From Hydractinia symbiolongicarpus (lineage: Eukaryota; Cnidaria; Hydrozoa; Anthoathecata; Hydractiniidae): a stretch of DNA of 64,000 nucleotides. Location of the stretch: NCBI RefSeq assembly GCF_029227915.1, contig NC_079879.1:34788501-34852500 (forward strand), in the 5' to 3' direction. The position numbers and the translations under genes are program-made. The notes under the pieces are model-generated. The model made no database searches, was not told the origin of the DNA, and was given only the letters and a program-made list of their open reading frames with translations. Position 1 is the first letter of the stretch. Each line of letters opens with the position of its first letter. Of this stretch, positions 12,331 to 26,200 are shown in pieces.

Positions 12331-13990
12331 GATTTTTTTTAGAAAAGCTTTATTGCACTTCTAATTAAAACAGGGACACGAAGCGGCCTTTTGTTTCCAC
12401 AACATAGCAAAAACAGTTTTTTTTTATTTTGTAGAATATAGTAGACTCCCAGGTATTTGAACCTGCACTTATTTAAAATTTTTGGACATTCGAAACGGTT
12501 TTCATTCCCTGGGATTTTTTAAACCCCTTTTACATCTCTTTCAGTTATTTGAAGTGCGGTTATTTGAGTTTTTAGTTATTCAAGGCGGTATTCTGACCCA
12601 ATCTTTGTCAAAAATATGTATTTTTACCACTAAAACAAACTACGCAATGCGCTACCTTAATGAACAAAAGACGGCTATTATCAAAGGCATGCTTGAAACC
12701 GTGATTGAAAAATGCATGTGCCTTAGACCAACGGTCATATAAATATTGAGATTATACGAGTTATTGAAGAAATCCTCCTGTATTATTTTGGATTAGCAGG
12801 CTACTCAGCCCGGTGTAACAATTAATTATGTTACTTTACCTTAAACCTTTTCTATGATGGGTTAACAACATAATTCGCAAGAAAGATTTTTTGTGTAAAA
12901 ATATGTTATACCTAAAACACTATAATGGCGTGCGTGCTTCACTCGATTTATGACTAACTGTTATACCTGGATGCAACTTTTACATAAAAATAAACCAAAA
13001 AAATTTTACGATGCAAGCTTGTTGTGCTAACTTTTTATGACATAATACAAACTATTTTTACGCATAATCCAAGTTTGTGATGAAGAATTTTTATATCGAA
13101 ATAAAGTATTGATCGAAATATCCCCTCATTAGGATTTTTTTTACCCCTTTTAAATGCTTTGATATGCTATAAGCTTTAATTAGTTGTTTCACCCCAACAC
13201 GTACAAATCGGTGCTATTTAAATCTTATACGAATAAATTCTATCAACTATTTTACCTTAATAGGCGCTATGTCACAATAGAACCGAGAGTAACTATCGGG
13301 CGCTGCAGCTTCTTAAAGACACGGTCCTACATTGGTCAGGGTAAAGGAAAAGAGTATACCGTGCTTTATTTCCGTACAAACATGATTTATGCATACATAT
13401 CTTTTTAAAAAAACTACTCCCGATTGTAAAACTTCTTTGCTAATTTTTGGGAAAATGCACCAATAAAAACCCTAAGGTTAAACTTTTAACAGAAACTATG
13501 AAACAGTTGAGGCTGGATCTAAATCTAACAGAAAAGTCTATTAACATTAAACTCGTATTCTCACAGCAATAACACAAGTAAATAAGAGTATGAAAAGACA
13601 GCCTGATTAACTTTGGTGATTTTTTAACAGTGAAGATGAACAGTCAAGTAGATTTAACAGGTTATTCTTTTGACGTATCCTATTGCCTTTGCAACATTCA
13701 TTAATGTTAGATTAAAGACCTTCAGTTTTTATCGATACAGCGAATATCCCGAAAATCCATCTTTTCATCCGTTTGGTCTTGAAGGCGAAAATCAAAATCT
13801 AAAAAATGCTTTGCTCTTTTTATGTAACAGTTTCACGCTCATCTTATGTAAACAAAACGAAAAAATATCAATTTGGAAATTTTGGTAATTTTTTTTACAG
13901 AGAGCGGAATAAATTCCACAACAGTAAACAAAAGAAAAAAGTGCCCAATTCTCTCCTACTGAAAATATCTTGACTGTTTTTCAATTTTTT
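12331..13990. other. Intergenic, downstream of gene A; no gene recognised
   Basis: The stretch 12430-12610 has pogo/Tigger-like end wording (TAGACTCCCAGGTATTTGAA and GTTATTTGAG) but no transposase and no convincing partner end. The remainder is AT-rich with no signal. Confidence 0.3.
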
Positions 13991-13994
13991 AAAT

Positions 13995-14000
13995 TTTAAT
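13995..14000 (-). terminator. Possible poly(A) signal of gene A (ATTAAA)
   Basis: An ATTAAA variant signal lies about 165 nt past the stop codon of gene A on the minus strand. AT-rich sequence makes chance matches common. Confidence 0.25.
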
Positions 14001-14164
14001 AAAAAAACGTGTTCATTATCAATACATTCAATTTTTTTTAACATAAATGTTAAATTGAAGTAATAGTCGTTAGTTATATTTACACAAGCCGTGTTCCACT
14101 CACATAAACGGAAAGTTTAATTACAAACGATGCTTATAAGATTGGGGTATTTCCGGCAGCTTTT

Positions 14165-14284
14165 CTACTCTCTACGCAATTGTCTGTTTCTTGAATATTT
14201 TGCACGATAACCATCCAAGAAGAAAATATCGTCTACTGCAATGTTCGAAAACTTATCTCCGCCATTACTTGCGATGAAGGACAC
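14165..14284 (-). CDS. Gene A exon 9: MAM domain end and stop codon
   Basis: The acceptor is TATTTAG|GTGTCC. It encodes VSFIASNGGDKFSNIAVDDI, then FFLDGY, a classical MAM ending, followed by a short arginine-rich tail and TAG at 14165-14167. Usually a Cys follows the glycine; here it is Tyr490. Confidence 0.9.
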   Translation of the reverse strand: MSFIASNGGDKFSNIAVDDIFFLDGYRAKYSRNRQLRRE

Positions 14285-17200
14285 CTAAATAAGAATTTTT
14301 TAATTAGCATTTGTAACTAATTTTACATTTTTACCAAAAAAAAAACAATGAAGAAATTTCGAGTAAAAAATAATAACAGGGATAAACTCAACAGGAAAAT
14401 GCAAAAGTATACTTTTGGACTTGTTTCCGAGTGTCGACAAAGAAATGATATAGCTTTTAGTAAGTATTGCATTGGGAAAGTTTATTTAAAGAATTTGCTT
14501 ATCTTCATATTTTAATAAGATATGAGACCACGCTGGACTTCATTTGGAGACTTGTGCAGTAAAGGCTGGACAGAAAATACTTACGATAGATTGGAAGAGG
14601 TGCAAAAATGGCTAGTATGTTTCGTGCGTATTTGAACACAATAACAAGGGAACACATTAAAGTCCTAGGCTTTTAAGTACTGATACGAAATTCTTCTCGC
14701 TGTTTCTCTTATCAACTTTTTTCAACATTTGCTACTGCCTTATAACAAATTTATTCCTAAGCTTTTCATGACCTACCCACATTGCTGGATTTATTCTGTG
14801 TGGTCTTACTGTGCTCGATATATGAACATTATTGATATTGATGCGTCCAAAAAATATTTAAAGTATTTCAATCATTCCTTCGGAAATTTTCGTAAATTTA
14901 ATCCTTTTCGGTCCGGAGGGGGTTGCCATCCATGCTCGTGGTTTTTTTTAATAACTCCTTAATGCTATGTTGCATGGCTGTGATACTTACCGAGTTTCAA
15001 TATTTATCTATTATACACCTGTATAACTACTTAGGTCCAATACCTTTCAGAGGTCTGATATTGGCTTTTACTTGAAACTATCCTTAAAAATCCCTGTGAA
15101 GAACTTATAATAGTGAAAATATAATAACTTTTGTTAGAATTGTCCTTAAAACCTTGAAACTTACAGCGCAACTTTATTTTATTAAAAGGAATTATTTTAC
15201 ATGTTTTCGACATGTGATTATTCCTAAAAACGGATTTTCAGGTAATTTTTCGCAACTTTTTATACGACCTATGTAAAAACTAGAAAATATGTTAAATAAA
15301 TTGTATTTAGCTTTTGGAAATATGAAACAGAATGTTAAAATTCGCTTTAGGACTAAAGTAATTGAATTTTAAGAAGTTGGTGGCATTTTGAACCAATTTC
15401 AAGCTTTTGATAACGTCAAGGAAAATGTGCTAACGCAAGCACAAATTTATTGCTGCCATTTTGCTCTTTTTGTGACGTACTGGAGGTGTGCCAAGTTTGA
15501 TTTAATTTGGACAAAGCTATGAAGAGTTATTGAGGGGAGGGGGCGGAATCCGCCCTCCCCGGTGAAATTATGTTTAAAAACCCCGGACCTCTCGCTCTTA
15601 TTGTTCTAGTATAAAGTTTTGTTAACACAAGATGAAAAAGTTTTTTTTGTGCAATGTTTTGTATACCAGCTTCAATGTACTGAAATCATTGCGTCCACGT
15701 ATGAGTAGCCATTTTAGATTTTTTATTAGGACAACAAGTTTGCAGTATTTAGATAATACAAATGAGGCTGTTTGGTTCCGTATTATTTGTAATCGTGTTC
15801 ACTAATACACAGGTGCGTTTTGAAAAAGCGTGTTGCAGTAGTTTAGTTCGCTTAGAGCTTCAGTTATATAAAAACTTGATTTCACGAACGCCTAAAAAGA
15901 TATAAGAGTTTTAAAAATTTGCGGACATCGGCAAAGACTGGCAGAAATATAAAAATTTCAGAAATTTGTATACCTGCTACCTGTATCGTATAGATCATAA
16001 AACGCTGATACAAATTGTATAGAATCGTGTACTTTTGAACCTATCCACTTCGAAACGGGCTCGAAAACCAAACTTTAAGAAATTTGGTCCCTAGGGACCC
16101 AAGCAGTGAAGAAAAACTGACGTCTCAAGTTATTTGGCCCCAAAGCTTTAAGCGCATTGTGATGGCTTTATTAATTTAAATTAAGTTATTGACGTTTAAT
16201 TGGCTACGTTTATTTTGCCGCTCGGCATTTAAGACTTGCATTTTTCAGCGACATCATAGAAAGATTAACACATCCACTTCGCTTTTTACAGACAGACACA
16301 CTCAGTCTCCGTATTATTATATAGACTATTCGATAAAGCCCGTAAAATGAAAAAGAAGTGACATTAGAATTTTAATGACGTCAGCAACCCATCCAAAAAA
16401 AATAAGAACCTTTTTTCACATTGCCTCTATTGTGTAGAGCTTAACCCTATTTGTGCTCTTAAACTTTTTTTAATAACATTCTATGTGTTTTTGTGACTTT
16501 TCTTAAGTTTTATTTAGCTTCCTTTTCCAAAAAAGATTTTGGAATTATGCCGAAGTGTTGCCATGAAAATGTTTTGACATGTTTTTAAAAGCTTTATGTG
16601 ACTTCGTAGTTTATATTGTTATGTTATTTTGTGTTTCTATTATTATTGGTAACTAGTCGATAACGCCCGTGGGAAAATCAACTAAAGGTAGGATAAAAAA
16701 GAGAAAAAAGTGTCATTTGAATTTTGATAATGTCAGCAACCCATCCACACAAAAAAAACGAAACCTCTTGTTTTCACGTTGCCTCTATTGCGTCGAGCTT
16801 ACACTGCTGATCAAGAAAATGTTTATAATTATGTGCTTTTGATGAACGGTTAATGCGATATAAGGGTTAAAAAATTTTGCTGACATCAGCAATGACACTT
16901 CAAAACTCAAAAATAAATTTTAATTTACCTGTTGCCTTAATCGTATAGATCTTGAAACGGTGATAAAGAAAAAGTATAGGATCGTGTATTTTTGACAAAC
17001 GGTTACGGAGATATTGTGTTTTAAAGGTTTTTTGATGATCGTGCATTCCGAAACGGATTCGGGAACTCAAGTTTGGGAAACTCACCCAAATTGGTTACCC
17101 ACGATACTTGGTTACCCACGCAGTAACCATTTGACCACCATTTGAGTTATTTGACATCAAAATATAAAGTGCACTGCAATGGATTTATTAATTTAATATA

Positions 17201-20200
17201 AGATATTGACCCTAAAGTAGTGTTATTGACGTCGTGCCGTGACGTCAGAAAATTTAACATTTAAGACATAACTTTTTCGGCAATTTTAAAGAAAAGGAAG
17301 ACCTTGTTTTCAAGTAATTAGGCCTCAAAGTTTAAGTGCACTGTGATGCCTGCATTATTTTGTTCAATTTTTTTTATCTTTCGTTGTTTTTTTGTGTGTC
17401 GAGGGTAACCATTTTCTATAAGTTAGTTGTTAAATTTGTTTCAGCAAATCAAATTGAGTCGTTTTCATCAAGTGACGTAAACAAAGTAAGCCCATTGACA
17501 AAATAGACATACTTTTTTCGGCGACTTCAAAAAAAATTTCCCCACGATCACAGGAAAATGAGCGCATCCACTTTGCCTGTTAGAGACACACAGAGTCTCC
17601 GTATTTTATGGAGATGTTACGTTCCAACAATGAAGCTGATATTTATTTGCTTATCTAGTATGTTATGTGTTCTTCTAAAAATTTAGGTAAAAAGGCTAAA
17701 GAAATTTAAAACAACAATGCCATACTTAGTTAATGATATTTCATCCTTTTATACACTCAGCACCGCGCCCATGATAAACACTAATCGTGTTTACATCCCA
17801 CAGGGGTGAAATAACAACACCATTTAGACAAAACTTAACTTTGAACAAGATTACATGAGTTAGTTAGGCAGTTGCAACTAGCTTGGTTTAGCATAGTTTT
17901 TATGTCAGAGTTATATTAAATTAGCATTTTTGTTCATAATTTTAAGAATTAATTTATCACAGATTACTTTGGCACAATATGACACAAATGATAGTCCCAA
18001 TTACGCAAGTGTTGATCATTAGACATACTTAGATAAAATTAAAAGTAATTATTTTATAAAAATATATTTATTTAATATTTATGGTTAATTCCTATTGCCG
18101 ACTCCAATAAAACTGTCTCATGTTGTGTTTTCTCTTAAAAAAAAAGATTTAATGTAACGTATTTAAATCAGCTGTATGCAGTGGTAATACTGTCAAATAC
18201 TTCATCTGTTTTCGATAAGTAGTTTCAAAAAAATACGGCACATCAAGAAAAAATCTGAGCATTGTCTAGTAAAGGGTCAGTTACACACGTAGCAAAATAC
18301 TTTTTTACAAGAACAAGTTCTGGCTGTGCATAATTATTGATCCGAAACAGGGACCGACATCTGCAATTGAGATTTATGTTTAATAAAATTTATCACATAA
18401 ATGTAATAAAACATTAGGAACGAAATAAACATATAATGCTGAAGAGCGAGTCAATAACAAAACTTATGTTACAGATACATAACTACAAACATTTTTGAGG
18501 TGAGCACGCATACCCAGGCTTTTACTTAAAAGTTTAAAAAAATTGCAGGTACTTGTATGCTACTTGATATTCCAAATTTGCTACGTGTAACGGAACGTTA
18601 ATAAAAAAATTACCTGGTACGCAGCATCACCACAATTATGGTTTATTTGAGCTGGAATCCACCAATCCTCTCCAGAGCTAGTAGTTGTTGTTAGTTCCAA
18701 TTTTTTTTCACAGCCTTCGATTATTGTTCCATCTAACGCGCGAGTTTCCACAATCAGTGCATGATTTTCTGATCCTGTCATGTAGTACCAGAATGTCAAA
18801 CAAGTGTCGTGAGGATTTGATAGAATCACCATTGTTAAGATTGCTTCATCCTCCCCTCTTGCATTGTTTAAGTTCACCGCTTTCAAGAAATAACCTGAAT
18901 CTAAGAAGAGTATGAGCAACTGTTTATGTTCAGTCATATCTGCATTACTTTGCAGTAGAGTTAGAATTTTTATGCGTACGGGAAACCTTCTTGGTGCGCA
19001 CTAGTCAATTGCTAAACACGCACTAGCAACACACGTACTGCGGTATAAAAAAGACTACTAGTGCACACTAGACGATAATCTTGTTCGTATTTGTGAATTG
19101 CTTTGCGCGTACTAGCAAAAGACCTGGTGTGCACTGACAATCATGATTGCAATAAGATTATAGTTTTATCACAAACAATACAAGATAAAGTAATAAAGTT
19201 ACTTAGACAAATTTTCTGTCACTTTTTTGCCGCATAGTAGAAGCTAGTCGGTTGCCTGTAAACTGACTAGTTTCTGTGGTCGCCAGAACGTTTCTATCCA
19301 GCAATATATAATGTGAAACAACCCTTGATTCGTTATGAGAACGTAACATTACTTCAAAAAGAAATGACAGCATCGTTCTGGAACATTTTTTGCTATGTTG
19401 TATTGATCAATTCAAAATTAAACGAAATCTATATTACTAGTTAAATCGATGCAGTATGTATTTATGAGTCAATTTCTTGAGCTACAGTTTGCAGAAAGAT
19501 TTCTGCGTTACTCAATATCGAATCACAACTAACCTTGGAGGAATAAATTATTTCCTTAAAGTACTAACGATTTTAGTTCCTTTTAAAAAGCTCAGTCATT
19601 TTATTTTGTTGTCTCACTTTTTCTGACTAGCTAGCTCTTTTATAGCTAACTACCGAATCACTAAAAACTTTGTAATAGTTTTGTTTGTTATTTATTCTCC
19701 CTTTTGCTAGCCATATATAAACCCTAAATAAACCATTTTTTAATATTTTGGCCACAAACGTAGGTTTTCAAGGAGTATCCTAAAACCAGCCTTATTTATT
19801 ACGTTTTATTCAGTTTGACTTTTATGTTAACCAAAATTTAGTTTCGTGTTACTTTCACCAATCTAATTTTTACTCAGGTACACCTTGGAGTTGTAGCTAC
19901 TTTTAACTATCTTTGGTTAAAACGTGAAAGTAGGCAAAACAGTTGGCTGCAGTAGATTTTCCGCACAATGTCAATGTCATAAATTCAGTTAGGTACATCT
20001 CGTGTTTACTATGCTATAAATTTAACAAAAAATCGCAAGTTTGTTGATGACACACCAGTTTTCCAAATTTTACAAAGAAGTATTCCACTATAAAAAAATG
20101 CTGAGTGATCAAAATAACAAATGTTGGCCGATTGGTAATTGTTAAATAGTGTTTTTATTTCCACTAAAGTTGCACTTTTCTTAGATTTTAGATTTAATTT

Positions 20201-23200
20201 AAAGCACTAATAATAACTGTTGTGTGCGCTCCAATCAACTTACGTTATACAATAGACTCTCTATATCCCAGACCTGCAAATGAATAAAAAATTAGCTAGA
20301 AAAAGAAAAAATTCTAGATAGAGAAAATTCTCATAAAATTGTAATGGCGGTTGCGTGTCGTCTTGTGGTTATGGAGTTCGCTTCGCAATCACAAAGTCCG
20401 TGGTTTGGTCCACAGCGCGGGCATGTTTAGCAACTGTCTTTGCCACAGCTACGGGTTAACCCATACCATGTGAGAGAATAAGGGTAGGCAATTCCGGTGT
20501 ATACCTAATGTGTATATTCAGAAAACAGGACCACGTTGATAACAGTGTTCCAAACACTGCAGTGCTTATATCCTGTATAAACATTCGGAATAATAATATT
20601 AACAAAGTTTTTTGACAAAGCATAAGGGCTTTCCTGCAAGGCTTAAAACAATTTTTGATTATTCTTCATCTAAGGAAAAATTGTGTTTTTTGGAACACCG
20701 AATATCTTGTTAGACATACTATTTTATTTTTGCGAATTATGTCGCACTTTTAAACTAGAGTTTTATTTCTAAGTTTCTCTTAAGGGCTGACGTTTTGACA
20801 ATTCAGCAAGACAAGGCATACTGTTTTCCTAGCTTGTATCCAAATTTTAGATTTCGAGCGTTTTAGGCGCGTTTAAATTTTCATTCTAAAGTTTTTTTGT
20901 GTTTCGCTGTGTAGATGAACACTTAGACACGAAAAAAGTCGAGATAATAAGAGACAAAGTCGCAATGGACCGAGAGTTGTGTACTCAAACACACTGTTAT
21001 AATTGCACCTGTAATAATTAGTGAGGCTTGTGCAATTACATTCTTTAGCATTCTATTTCACGTTATAGTATACCACGGTCTGTAAGTATCAGTAAATCAA
21101 AGGTAATTAATACCCCTAAAAGGGCAAGTTCTTGCCTGGACGGGTTAATGTGGTTTTCGCTAAAAATTTAGGAAGATAAATCTAGCCAGGTATGTCAAAA
21201 GTTTGAACGTCATTTCATCAAAAAATAACAGCACAGCAAAAGCAGGGTCGCCTGTCCTTAAAACATTGCATTTTCTTCTGCCATAGCACGACGTATACAG
21301 CTATTATTAAAATGTTACAGTAAAGAAAGGTGTCTGTTCTAAAAAATATGATCAAGTAAACCAACTGTGAAAGTTTTTCTCCTTTTTCCTTACCTCCCAT
21401 GGTTGTATGATCAAATAGAGGTCCGTCTCTCATAACTTCGCCTTTACCAATTTTACTTTTCCATTGATATCTTTTACTCGGACTTTGTTCATGCCATCGA
21501 CAAATATCTTTTTCAAATGTACAGTCATTTTCACCTAAAAAACACCAGTTATTTTTAATAAAACTAAGCTATGAAGAATTACCTACGTTAAACCATTATC
21601 AAATTACGCCGACCTCGTACTTTTCCATCTTTTCTACAAGATCTTGATTGAGTATCAGGACCCCTGCACCTTTCTCCGTTACATATACGAGTTCTTTCTT
21701 GGTGGGGAAAAATTCGTTCGTCTGGTATGTCGCAATAAGACCAGGTTTCCCATAACTCCCATAACCCTAATCTTGGGCCTAAAATATAAACATTTTTTTC
21801 AAGTTTTAGTTATTAGCAACCAGATAAGTTGCATATTAATAAATTTTTTCCAGGAAAACGTAAGAAAATACAAATGCCAGAATCCTACCTACAGAACAAT
21901 TACCCTCTACGGTTTGAATCCGGTTATTGCCTGGCCAGCATTTGGAGATATTTTTATGTGAACAGAATCTCTGACGAATTCTTGTGAAGTTTCCGTCAAG
22001 TTGTCTAGTACATGGACCCCAAACTGACCATGGGCTTGCTGGCGAGTCCTTGTGTTCTGTAAAACATATGACATTTGACATTTCAAGTGAATTTGGCACT
22101 CATGGTTGCCAGTCTTTTTTGTATAAAATTGACATACTGATAAATTAATACAATGTCTTAGCATTCTTTTGACCAAGCAACATAAATTATACAAAAATGC
22201 GAAATTATAAGTCAAATATTAAAGTAAGGGGAAAATTACCATAAAGTAAGGCATCTATTTACCAAATTGGTGTTTATAACTTTACCTTTAATAATTAATC
22301 TACTTTAAAGAAATATAAAATCAGCGAAATTAGTGGTGGATCACAAAATAGGTAATTGAAGAGAAAGAGTTTTATGTTTTTTTCTTAGAGGGCGAAAATG
22401 GTTGTACAGTATGCTGCCAACGGCAGGGATCCTTTAATAAAAAAAAAGTCATAGTTATGTGATCTGAGGACAGCGTTAAAAATTTAAAAAATTGCAGAAT
22501 ATTGTAAAAAAAAGTAGGTCTGCGAGAATAAAAACATAATAAATATAAACATGATATATTTTTTATAAATATAAAAGCTTAATTTTAAACTTTGACGGTT
22601 TTGTGAATAAATTATTCGTAAACTAAAAACTGCACCAATGACTGGTTTTGAGTAAAAAATTACTGTATTCTCTTATGTTTTAACATGAGAAGAATTGTTG
22701 TTGTGGTAAACACGCATTGTTTAATAGAAAAGGTTACGAAAATTTCCTTTTTTCATTTTTTAAATCACACATAATCTTTAAGAAAAGTGTGTACATTTTA
22801 ATGTTGCTGCTGATAAACAACATTATCAGTTGCTAGTGAATTAAACACCATACACACTTAATACATAAAAAAATAGGAACAATGGTGTTAATCGGAGTCA
22901 TTGCTTGCGCTAAGGGACTTACCCAATTTCTTTGGGGTATTTTAAACATAACTCACCGACCACCACCCTTTCTCTTTCTTTTGATAGCCATTTTTACATG
23001 GAATTATGCTTAGCACACTTATAGTACGTCATGAAACAGACAAAATGATGGCAATAATTTCTTGCTTATGTTAGCACTTTTCTGTGACGTCATCGACAAC
23101 TTTAAGTTGTCCAAAATACCAATATCTAGTTAAAATTCAGTAACTTTAATTTTAGAAAGAAGTTTCTGGATATCCGAATAAGAGTCATTCGAAAGATTTC

Positions 23201-26200
23201 CGGTTTTGTAAAACTTAACCAAAGAATGTTATAATTGCCCGAGAACTCGATTTCCATTTTTTTAGGAGAATTAAAAAATATGTTTTGTGAGTTTCTAATT
23301 GTAAGGATAATCAGCGGCACAAGTTCACTTATAGACGTCTTACTGTTATCTAAATCGTGCCAAACCATGTAAAAATACCTTTTAAGTATCTACGCGAATA
23401 GACCCTCGTCCCCAAGGATTCTTTGCGTCTTAAAAAAATGACCCAAGGTGTTTGTGTCACAGCATTTTAAAATACATTCACAAACTATCTGTTTGAAGAC
23501 GTTTGAAAAGAAACTTTTAAAGGAGCAGTAATTTAACTAAAAATGGCATTAACATGGAAGCCACAAATCTGAAAAAAGTACACTTAGGTGATTAACCTTA
23601 GCATATTTGAAGATTTGTAGAAAGCATTTATACAAACTTGTACCAGTTAACCCTATTATACCTGAGCACTTTTTGCCCCTAAAATTGTGGGGGAAGGGTC
23701 ACAAAGCGCCGCAGATCATAAACCCTATACCAGTTGTGTTTGAATAATGAAACTCTGCACAGTTGTAAAATGTCACTGCGATCTTTGTTAAAAGTTAGGG
23801 AAAGTCACCAATTTCTACATTCAATGTCTTAAAATAGTCATCTCTATAATAATAGCCAGTTCCGTGTGTCTGTGACAGGGAAAGTTGACATTGTCATTTT
23901 CCTTTGATGTCGCCAAAAAAAATCTTTGAAGTGGCCAAAAAAAATATGTCCATTTTGCTAGCGGGTTCACTTTGTTTACATCACGTGATAAATTTAACGG
24001 TCAACTTTCGAAAAATAGTGTCCTTTTGCCACCAAAAAGCCCACAAAAGAACAATCTTGAAAAAAGTAAAATAAGTGGTTCAAAAAAGCATATTTAAAAA
24101 GTCCAAGTGAAGAAGTGGAAAAGTGAAGTTGGAAGTGAAAGTGGAGCTACGTGGAGCTAGAAGTAAAGTAAATTTAGAAGTAAATAATAAAGGCCACCAA
24201 AAAAAGCACAGAAGAACGATCCTTTTACCTTGAAAAAAGGGGGGAAAAGTGGCTTAAAAAAGCATAGATATGTTTTTAAAAAGAAAAGAGACCAAGTGAA
24301 GAGGTAAAAAAGTGAAGTGAGAAGTGGAGCTAGATATGAAGTAAAGTTAGAAGTAGAAAACAAAGGCACAAATAGTAAGAACTTTGATATTTTTAGACAT
24401 TTGGTTTTTATGTCAGTGGATCAAGCAGACTTGCATTTCCCAGGAAAAGCCACATTGTTTTATATTTTACCGCGTATGTAGCCATATTTGTTTACGTTTT
24501 GTTGCATAATTCATGTTCCCTTGCGCGTAACTAATGTATTGTCCTAAAATTCAAAATGCTACGTAAAGCTGTTGGCTGACTAAAAAACGAAAAACTTTGG
24601 TTTTTTAAACTGTAATGGTATTAATTTTACACCACTATTGCTTCTCTTTATATGTGTTTTACTAAGCATAAATAGCTAGCTTTAGTTTTAGCTAAGTGTT
24701 CCCAGTTTAAGTATATTTGACTGGGTGTCTTAGCTACTGTTAGCTAGCTAATGTTAGCCTCCAAGTCCAGCTCCCCTCCAATGGCTAGCTCTAACCATGA
24801 CTTCTGTTGTTATTCTTCTTTCTTATTTTCTATAGCTTTTTACTATAGTTTCCAAATTTCTCTTCTTTTATGAGCACGAATTATGTTGTAACAAGCTAGC
24901 TAGCTACCTACAAAATCTTTCAAAGACTTGAACTTTTGCAGGATAGTAGGATGTATTTTTATGCCCATAGAGTATAGATGAATTCCGTTGTTTACATTTT
25001 CAGTGGTAAGCTCTTTCGGCTTTCGCATTTGTGTGGCACGGAAAAAGATTGGGTTGCTAGGTGGAGCAAAGTAATTATCAGTTAATTTCTTCAAACGAGG
25101 CATTCTTAATGAATTCAAATAAATCAGAAGCCATCAACTTACACTCGATAATAGTTTATAACCTCAACGATGTCCCCATTAGAAAAAAATCCACAGTAAA
25201 AGACCTTTCTTCACCAAATCCTAGCATCTTTTTTCCTGCCACCCAAAAGCCAGAGCCAAGGAGTTTACCGCTAAAAAGTAAACAAATCTATAATTTTTTT
25301 CACATTACCTGTGCACTTTACAAGGGAGATCACATGCAATATGACAAGTGGAACGAATTTTATAGAATTTAAAGTGTGTGTGTTAAGTTATTTATTATTG
25401 TTTTGTTTCTGATTTTGTAATCTAATGGTCGATGACTGTATGGACTGAAATGACCAATTTTTCTAAACTTTGAGGTGTTTTATAACCTTTTTTGTGGCAG
25501 ATTGATGGGTAATGGCAAAATACGACATGCTGAATGAAATTATTTTTGTTGATTTAAATGTGTTTTTCAAAAACCCATCTTTTTTACATGTTGTGTAAAC
25601 TTTGTTTAGGAACCGTACATATACAATGTAATAAAAATAATGATCTTTTTTTAAGTTTATTCTCTGCTTATTAATTTTTTGACATTTAGGTTTAGAATTG
25701 TTGGTAAAGCGCAGTCCGGATCATCAAAGAAAAATTTTTGTGTTCTTAACTGGTTAATTTTTACATTTTGTGTAAATTTTTGTGGGAGAGAATGGTATGC
25801 AACTGAAATGACTGATGTTTGCAGATTTACATTTAATGTTTTCTTAACTATGGCTTTTTCATATTTTTGTAAAAGCTTTTAAGACAATATTTATAATGTG
25901 TAAAGAACTTATTTTTGTTGATTTGAGCTAACTCTTGCAGGCTAACTTTTTGACATTTCAGAATAAAATAATGAGGGTTTTCAACATAATTACTTACATA
26001 TTTGAGATGCGTTATTTCTGACATTGTTATTATCCGTGTTGTGACTGTCTGTGTTCTTACTGCCGGTTTTGTGATTATTGGTTTTGTGAGTGTCGATGAG
26101 TGTCGATGTTGTGAGTGTCGTTGTTGTAACTTTTTATCAACTAGATTTTGCACCTTGCAAGCTGTTCTTTTTTTTTTATTTTGTGCAAAATTTGACATTT

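Noticed and set aside
12430-12742. pogo/Tigger element
   Set aside because: End wording is suggestive but there is no transposase similarity, no opposite end and no TA target evidence.
20340-20420. Functional tRNA gene
   Set aside because: A- and B-box-like sequences are present but stems pair poorly and a long unrelated tail follows; a SINE head is the better reading.
21836-21888. Extension of the TSP1 frame past the donor
   Set aside because: Joining at TGTAG|GTAGGA keeps the MAM exon in frame; reading on gives only intron-like hydrophobic codons.
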